From Chaetomium olivaceum (lineage: Eukaryota > Ascomycota > Sordariomycetes > Sordariales > Chaetomiaceae), in assembly GCA_039881045.1 (NCBI GenBank), contig JAYWVB010000001.1, positions 620,001 through 684,000 on the forward strand: a DNA stretch of 64,000 nt. The letters run 5' to 3'. Positions 58,536 to 64,000 of the stretch are shown piece after piece (the stretch's first letter is position 1; the number at the start of each line of letters is the position of its first letter). The translations under genes were made by a program, and so were the position numbers. The notes under the pieces were generated by a model. The model did not search any database. It was given only the letters and a program-made list of their open reading frames with translations, and was not told the DNA's origin.

Positions 58536-61500
58536 ATGTCCTCTACAGTAGGACAAAGTGCGAACCTGTCGCGTCCTGGCAGCAGACTCGACAACCGATT
58601 CGACAGCCGTTTCGACAGCAGATTCGAGACCAGACCGTCGAGCCGACCCTCTAGCAGAGCATCCGTTAGGCCATCCTCAGTCGCCGGTATTCATACTTCC
58701 GCATATGATGCAGAGTTCAACCGCACCCGTCCCCAGAGTCGCCGGAGCTTGTCCGGTCCAGGCCCGACGAGCCCCGGCTCCGGCAAGCGCAAGAGAACCC
58801 TCCCCGCTCCGACCGCCGACGATGGTCTCCTGAGGGCGTCAATTGTTCTTAAGGTATGCTGAGCCTGGTGTTCCAATGGCCCCTAGCTACCCAAGTAGAG
58901 GTAGCAAGGAAGACTCACAGTTTGGTAGCCACACCCCTCGAGCGTACTAGCAAAGCCGCGCATTCTACATCCCCTAATGCTTTTACCTCGCGAGGCCCTG
59001 CCGCTGTCGGCCCTCGACCTCTCTCAACCTCATGGCGACTTCCCCGCCAGTCGTCTTTTCGAATCCAAAATCAAGATCCTCGATCTCGAGGGCCGCCTAG
59101 GGTCTAATATTCTTCTCGCCCGCTCAGAAACAACCCGCATGACATATGCCGTCGAACGTGAAGATAGTGGGCTATACGTGTTGTGCAAGTTAGGGTCGTG
59201 GGTGGATATTGACACACTCAGTCAGAGCGCCACAGTTGTGTGTAGGGATCGGATGAAGAGCGGCAAGGCCGTTAAGCAGGAGCACACAGCCGCCACACCG
59301 GTGATCACGCCTTCGATGTACAACGAAAACAAGAGGAGGAAACTGGCGATCGAAGAGATACAGTCCTTGGTTCGGAAACGTTCAATCTCGGTCATCGAGA
59401 AGGAGCCGCCGAAGCCATTGCCGACGCCAACTGCAACTGAGAGCCCGGCGTCACCGGGAGCGGGCGACGTTCAACCGGAAAGCTTGGTGATAGAACGCGA
59501 GGAAACCCCCGCTGTGCTTGGGGCATCCGTACCCAGCAGGCCAGATACCCCTACACCGGCGAAAGAACCCATTATCGACCCCCTTGCCCAGCCCAGCGCC
59601 GAGGATATTTTCCTCAGTATCAGAGCTCAGTATATGGAAGCCTTGTATCATTCAAAGGTATTGTGTCTCCCTGCGTGTCATCCAATGCCTTTTCTGACCA
59701 AAACAGGGCTCGCTAGCGTACTTTGCCAAAGGCCCCCTTTCCAAGGCGAGGGCGACGTTCCATTTGGACTGGGACTCCAACCTTAACATGAATGACCTGG
59801 TGGAATTCTTGAAGAGTCTCGTCATGACAACCGTCGTGATCGACAAGAAGTATCGCGAAACAATCCCCGAGATCGTCGCGAAAATGAAGACGCTTAACAA
59901 GGACTCGGAAAGCGGCGCCTCCAAACCGAAGAAGAAAAAGGCGAAAAAGCCGAAGCTGGGTAAGGACGGGTTGTACCCGGGGGAGATTGAACATATCCGG
60001 CGATGGTGGACCTCACACCAACCAAGCTCAAGCGAGGATGACGCGAAGGCTTTGAGTGCGACGGAGCATAAATACCACATATCCTCTCTGCGAAGGAGGG
60101 AAACGCAACTGCAGATGATCTTAGTATTAGAGATTCTAGCTCTCGAGCCTGTGGCGTTGGCGAAGGAAGTCGAATGCCAACTCCCGGAATGGAATCCCAA
60201 GTCGCCTCACGGGAGGAGAGCCAGGAACCATCGGCCAAAAAGAGAAACAGGCACAATCTGCCAGTGCTCCTCGATGTGCACGCAGATCGTCTCTGCATTT
60301 GGCAATCCACGACGTCGGACGAGGTCAAGGCGGTCGCCGAATCGCAGATGCCCACGGAGGGTCATGAGGGTGAGCAAGTAGAAAGGGCCAATTCTGATCC
60401 CCTGAGGGACTTTTGTGTGGATATCATTGTGCCATTGTAAGTCATTGGAGACCTCGCTGGCACTTACGCATGTACTAACCCACATCAACAGTTTCTCAGC
60501 TCGCCTTCCAGGCCCCTGCGACTCTCTCAACCGCAAGCTAGGGGGCCGGTCGCTCAGTCCCCCCTCAGAGCCCAGGTGCCTAGTTCGGCAATTAAGCCGA
60601 AGCCCGGCGCCCCGATGAAACGGCCAACGGCGAAACGGGACAAGGACAGGACACTCGAACGTGCCCTCTCCGTTGAGCGGAGCAGACGCAGCGTCTCACG
60701 AGGGCCCGCCGCAACAATCGCCCTATTGCGATCCGCGACACAAACAGTGATACCAGGATTAAAGCGAGAGGCGACCGATTCATCGTTAATGGGGATGGTC
60801 CCGAGGGCGGAATCCGGCTTGGCCAAGGAGCGGCCATCGAATATGTTCACAAGGAGTGTAAGTTTGGGCGGGATCGACCTAAAGGCACAGAAGAAGGCCC
60901 AAGTAGACGCCGACCTCAAGGATGCTATTTCTGCACTCAAAAAGCCGAACCGAACCCTGGCGGCCAAGGATATTGTCGAGGCAGCCGAGAAGCGGACATC
61001 GGCTGGGCAGCTTAAAAGTGAGTTTCCCAACTCTTCCAACTCTCAATCAAACACTAACCCTCTCTTCACAGAAATGAGAAAACCAACTCGTGCCCCTGGT
61101 GTACAGGTGAAAGCCACACCGGCCAACAGTCGTTTCAAGGACGCCTTCGCAGCGGACAAGGCCCAGTCCCAGCCGACGCCGTTCCACGACGCAGCCCCGT
61201 CCAGCGCTTCCGTCGTCCCCGCATCCACCCTCCCACGCAAGTTCGCCGACCGACTTCCCGCACCTCGCCGGCCGGCAGCCGGCGGCCGTGTCCAAGCGAC
61301 ACCAGTGCGGCCTACTGCCTCGTCCATCCCCGCCACGGGGCTCCGACCCCTCCAGGAGACGCCCGGCGGGCCCGGGATCTTCCCTTCCTCGCCTATCATG
61401 GCCCGGAAAGCCGCGCCAGCGCCGCTGCCTCCGCTCGTGTTCGCGCTCGCCCAGCCGCGCTCCAAAAACCTGCCGGCCCCGGCGGCAGACCGCTTCGGTG

Positions 61501-61835
61501 CGGGGGATATTCCCTCCTCGCCTGGGCTGGGCATGCTCTTCGAGACGCCTGTTATGTCGCGGTCGGCGAGGGGGCGGATGGATGTCGTGGATGACACGCC
61601 TATCAAGTCGAGGTTTCCGCTTGGGGTGGCGGGGGATGGGGGGAACAGGGCTGGGGGGAGTAAGACGGGCGGGGTGGGAAAGGTGTCTGATGGCAGCGTA
61701 GGGAGTGGTAATGCTGGAGACGCAGGGGCAAAGGAGAATGGTGATGGGGGTGATGGGAATCCCAGCGTGGCGAGCATTTACCAGCGGCTTGGTTGGGATA
61801 CGACAGATCTGGATGACATTGATGACTTGCTATGA
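58536..61835 (+). CDS. sld3: DNA replication initiation factor Sld3
   Basis: Exons 58536-58853, 58929-59657, 59707-60436, 60492-61017 and 61072-61835; about 1022 residues after two corrections. The N-terminus has Arg-Phe-Asp-Ser and Arg-Pro-Ser-Ser reiterations and a basic KRKR patch. Next is a conserved block (PLMLLPREALPLSALDLSQ; FESKIKILDLEGRLGS). The Cdc45-binding Sld3 domain shows YPGEIEHIRRWW, ETQLQMILVLEILALEP and NRHNLPVLLDVHADRLCIWQ. The tail is Ser/Pro/Lys-rich with many SP/TP sites, expected CDK targets that recruit Dpb11, and ends TTDLDDIDDLL. The acceptor at 58928 is preferred because it gives PHPSSVLAKP before PLMLLPRE. One base is missing at 60183-60187 (QLP to GMESQ) and one G at 60541-60545 (LGG to PVAQSPL). 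Sld3 loads Cdc45 on licensed origins. Confidence 0.8.
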
Positions 61836-62198
61836 CTGGATAGATTTGCTTTTGGTTTGGCGGGGTGTTGGGGCACTTGCATGCGCAGCGGTGTCTAAGT
61901 CATTGGCTTTGTGTTTTGAGGTTTGTTGGGATACAGGATCGCTGGGCTTAAGATGTTGATACCTACAAAGAGGAGCATAGCTGGGTACTGACACGGAGAA
62001 TTGTGAGCTAGAGACAGGACCAGGAAGCATCTTTTCCAGTAGCCTTATCTACTTAATATGGATAGGTATACAATAGGAGAGAAAAATTACCAAACAGCTC
62101 ATGCCTCCTCCTTTTCATGATTTTCCCCCTTTCATGATACCCCCCCAAGGACCATTTCCAATGTCAGCTGTCAACCACCTATGTTCCTATCCATCACG
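61836..62198. other. Short convergent 3' region
   Basis: The 3' flanks of sld3 and the Trs65 gene. It is AT-richer than the coding DNA around it. No gene or repeat is seen. Confidence 0.5.
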
Positions 62199-64000
62199 TC
62201 ACCCACTCTCAACAACAACCAACGGCAGCTCCCGCACATCAGCATGCTCCTGGCTCCCCAAATCCACCACCCTCACGGCATCAAGCCCCACCACGCCTTC
62301 CCGCAGGGCCAGGAAGCGCAGCTCGGCCACGGCACAACCGTTGGGCGCCAGCGGCCCGACCCGCACGTCAGCCGACAGGCACACGAGCTCGGCGGCATCA
62401 ACGACGCTGTTGCGCTGCATGGCGTGCACGACGGTTTCGTCGAGCACGGCATCAGCAATAAGCGGGTCGCGCCGGGAGCCCGGCCCCGCAGTGGACGGCG
62501 GGCGGATGACGCGAAGGTCGTTGCGGCGGCGGCGCGGGACGGGCACGAGCATGAGCTTGCGGGCGGCGGCGGCGGCGGCGTGGCGGGCCAGGGCCGAGGG
62601 CGGCGCGGAGGGTGGCGGGGGCATGTCGGGCTTGCTGCGGTTGACGACGAAGACGGTCCACACGAACTCCTCGCCGAGGCGCACGGGCTGGGTTGGCCCC
62701 GTGAAGGTCATGGTGATGCCAAAGTCCGGGAGGGCGGTCTCGAGCGGCCGGGCCGTGGCGGCTTCTAGGGAAGGCAGGGCGTCGGGCCGGATGACGGAGG
62801 GGGAGACGAGCGGTTGGGAGTCGACGCCGCCGCTTATAGAGAGCTGGCTGGGTCGGTGGGAGCGCTGGATGGCGGTGGGTTTGGGCTGGCCGAAGCCTGG
62901 GTTGACGGGAGGCGTGAAGTCGAGGGCGGTGGCCCAGGTCATGACTAGGCGGGGCGTACAGGGGTTTGGTTCATTATTGGGGCGGACAAGGACGACGACT
63001 TCGATGGTGATGATGAGCTCGCGGGCAAGGTTCTTGCTGACAATATCGCGTTGCTGGGGGGCGAGTTTGTAGAGAAAGGTAAGGTGGTCGTATGCGACGC
63101 AGCTAAGGGGAAGAGTCATCCCCTCTTGGTTGTTCAGGTCTTCCACCGTGCCGTCTGTGACACCGAGCGTGAGTTTGTCCAGGGCAACCTCGCAGTCAAA
63201 ATAAGGAGTAAAATCGACCTCGAGTAGAGCGATCAGTGAGGCGCTTGGCGGCGTGGTGTTGGGCCGCGAGAAGCGAACCCGGGTGTGAAGGACCGGATAG
63301 ATCCTCAGTTTGAGGTTTTGTAGTCCACTGATACGGTGAAGGGCATCTTTTGGTTTGGTAAGGGTGCTACTCTCGACACCCTCTGGGCAGATAGCCGAGG
63401 TGCGGTGCCACCAAGAAACGGGTCGTTCGCAAAGGACTCGAGCACGTTCATTCCCGACGGCATACAGCTCTGCATGTATCCCTCGACTAGTGCGCCGATT
63501 TCCCCAGAAGAGGCGGTGTTCATCTTGAGGTTCGCGGTCCCCGTAAATACCACAGACGGCAGCTGTAGCCGCATCCTCGGACGGCTTAGGAACACTGGGA
63601 GCTTCCAGACGGCATAGGCATGTCTTTGGCCTCCTTCTCCCTGCGACTCTTCTGCCACCACGAGGGCCTGCTCCACGTCTTCAACGGCACCATTGTAAAT
63701 GTTTTCAGACGCAGGAGTGGCCCCGTCCCGGTCAGTGATGGCGCCGTTTATAATGTGGGCGTCGAGGGTGATGACGAGGCGGCCCAGGTGCGAGCGGAGC
63801 GTTTGGTCATCGGAGTATGGCGCACGGAGAATAAAGTACACTTCGACTGTCTCATCTACAGTTCGCGCATGAGCAAAGGGCAACACTCGAGCAAGAGCAG
63901 TTTGCGAACCTCGTACCAAAGAACAGCTGGTCGCGTTGCTCAATACTGGAGATATTGCTCTCTATTGAACCCCCATCTTGGAGAACCTCCTTGGGGTCGA
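62199..64000 (-). CDS. trs65: TRAPPII trafficking subunit Trs65, 5' end missing
   Basis: Visible exons are 63917-64000 (continuing beyond the edge) and 62199-63855, with a 61-nt intron (GTACGA...CTGTAG) that joins DQLFF to DETVEVYFILRAPYS. The protein continues LGRLVITLDAHIINGAI, GTAPRLSAQRVSRVAPL, ISGLQNLKLRIYPVLHTRVR, FGITMTFTGPTQPVRLGEEF, ADAVLDETVVHAMQRNSVVD and LAPNGCAVAELRFLALREG, ending VVVESG. These match my knowledge of fungal Trs65, with beta-sandwich-like repeats. Trs65 is a peripheral subunit of the TRAPPII complex, the Ypt31/32 exchange factor at the late Golgi, and links its two halves. One C (coding strand) is missing at 63362-63364; restoring it joins RVAPL to TKPKDALHRISG. 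The start codon lies outside the window. Confidence 0.8.

Noticed and set aside
58951..58979. Alternative Sld3 exon-2 acceptor at 58950
   Set aside because: It runs into a stop after eight codons unless a base is added, whereas the acceptor at 58928 gives an open frame with conserved residues and needs no correction.
62452..62661. Alternative frames within the Trs65 coding region
   Set aside because: They are shadows of the GC-rich Ala/Arg/Pro segment of Trs65.
1..64000. Programmed ribosomal frameshifting as the cause of the frame breaks
   Set aside because: Fourteen sites in ten unrelated genes, with both missing and extra bases and no common slippery motif or downstream structure, are better explained by sequence errors.

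Overview
The window looks like nuclear DNA of a filamentous ascomycete, most likely a Sordariomycete close to Sordariales/Chaetomiaceae. The reasons are short GT-AG introns (mostly 45-100 nt), GC-rich codon use, Ser/Pro/Gln-rich low-complexity tails, and a gene set typical of this group: an OS-4/Ssk2 MAPKKK, a Trs65-type TRAPP subunit, a fungal PhoD-like phosphatase and a fungal RSC7. There is no sign of an operon, phage, plasmid, CRISPR array or intact transposon.

Layout, left to right. 1-156 (-): 5' end of a Tma17-like protein. 746-2401 (+): mitochondrial rhomboid protease. 2868-3062 (-): a two-exon 41-residue microgene. 3480-6412 (+): PhoD-like phosphatase. 7698-8919 (-): bHLH transcription factor. 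10023-11927 (-): delta-1-pyrroline-5-carboxylate dehydrogenase. 18370-19735 (+): single-pass Ser/Thr-rich membrane protein. 21215-22529 (+): DNA polymerase epsilon histone-fold subunit Dpb4. 24827-27264 (-): RSC7. 34011-37024 (+): exosome nuclease Dis3. 37321-39056 (-): ribosome-biogenesis GTPase Nug1. 39801-41076 (+): Gpp-like HAD phosphatase. 48426-50599 (+): homeodomain transcription factor. 53145-57281 (-): HOG-pathway MAPKKK. 58536-61835 (+): Sld3. 62199-64000 (-): Trs65, cut by the right edge. About 44% of the window is coding. Three stretches of 6-7 kb (11.9-18.4, 27.3-34.0 and 41.1-48.4 kb) hold no gene I can recognise.

The genes are ordinary housekeeping and regulatory genes that act independently, not a pathway cluster. 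Loose links are DNA replication (Dpb4 and Sld3) and osmotic/glycerol physiology (the MAPKKK and the glycerol-phosphatase homologue).

The strongest unexpected signal is technical. Ten of the genes need one or two single-base corrections, 14 in all, to restore family-conserved reading frames, mostly in short C/G runs. The corrected lengths of all complete genes are exact multiples of three. This points to an assembly with uncorrected single-base indels, and any automatic annotation of the region would break these genes. I found no convincing undescribed system. The best leads are the 41-residue spliced microgene, a 1.1-kb stop-free stretch at 44.1-45.2 kb, and a B-box/hairpin element near 52.1 kb.
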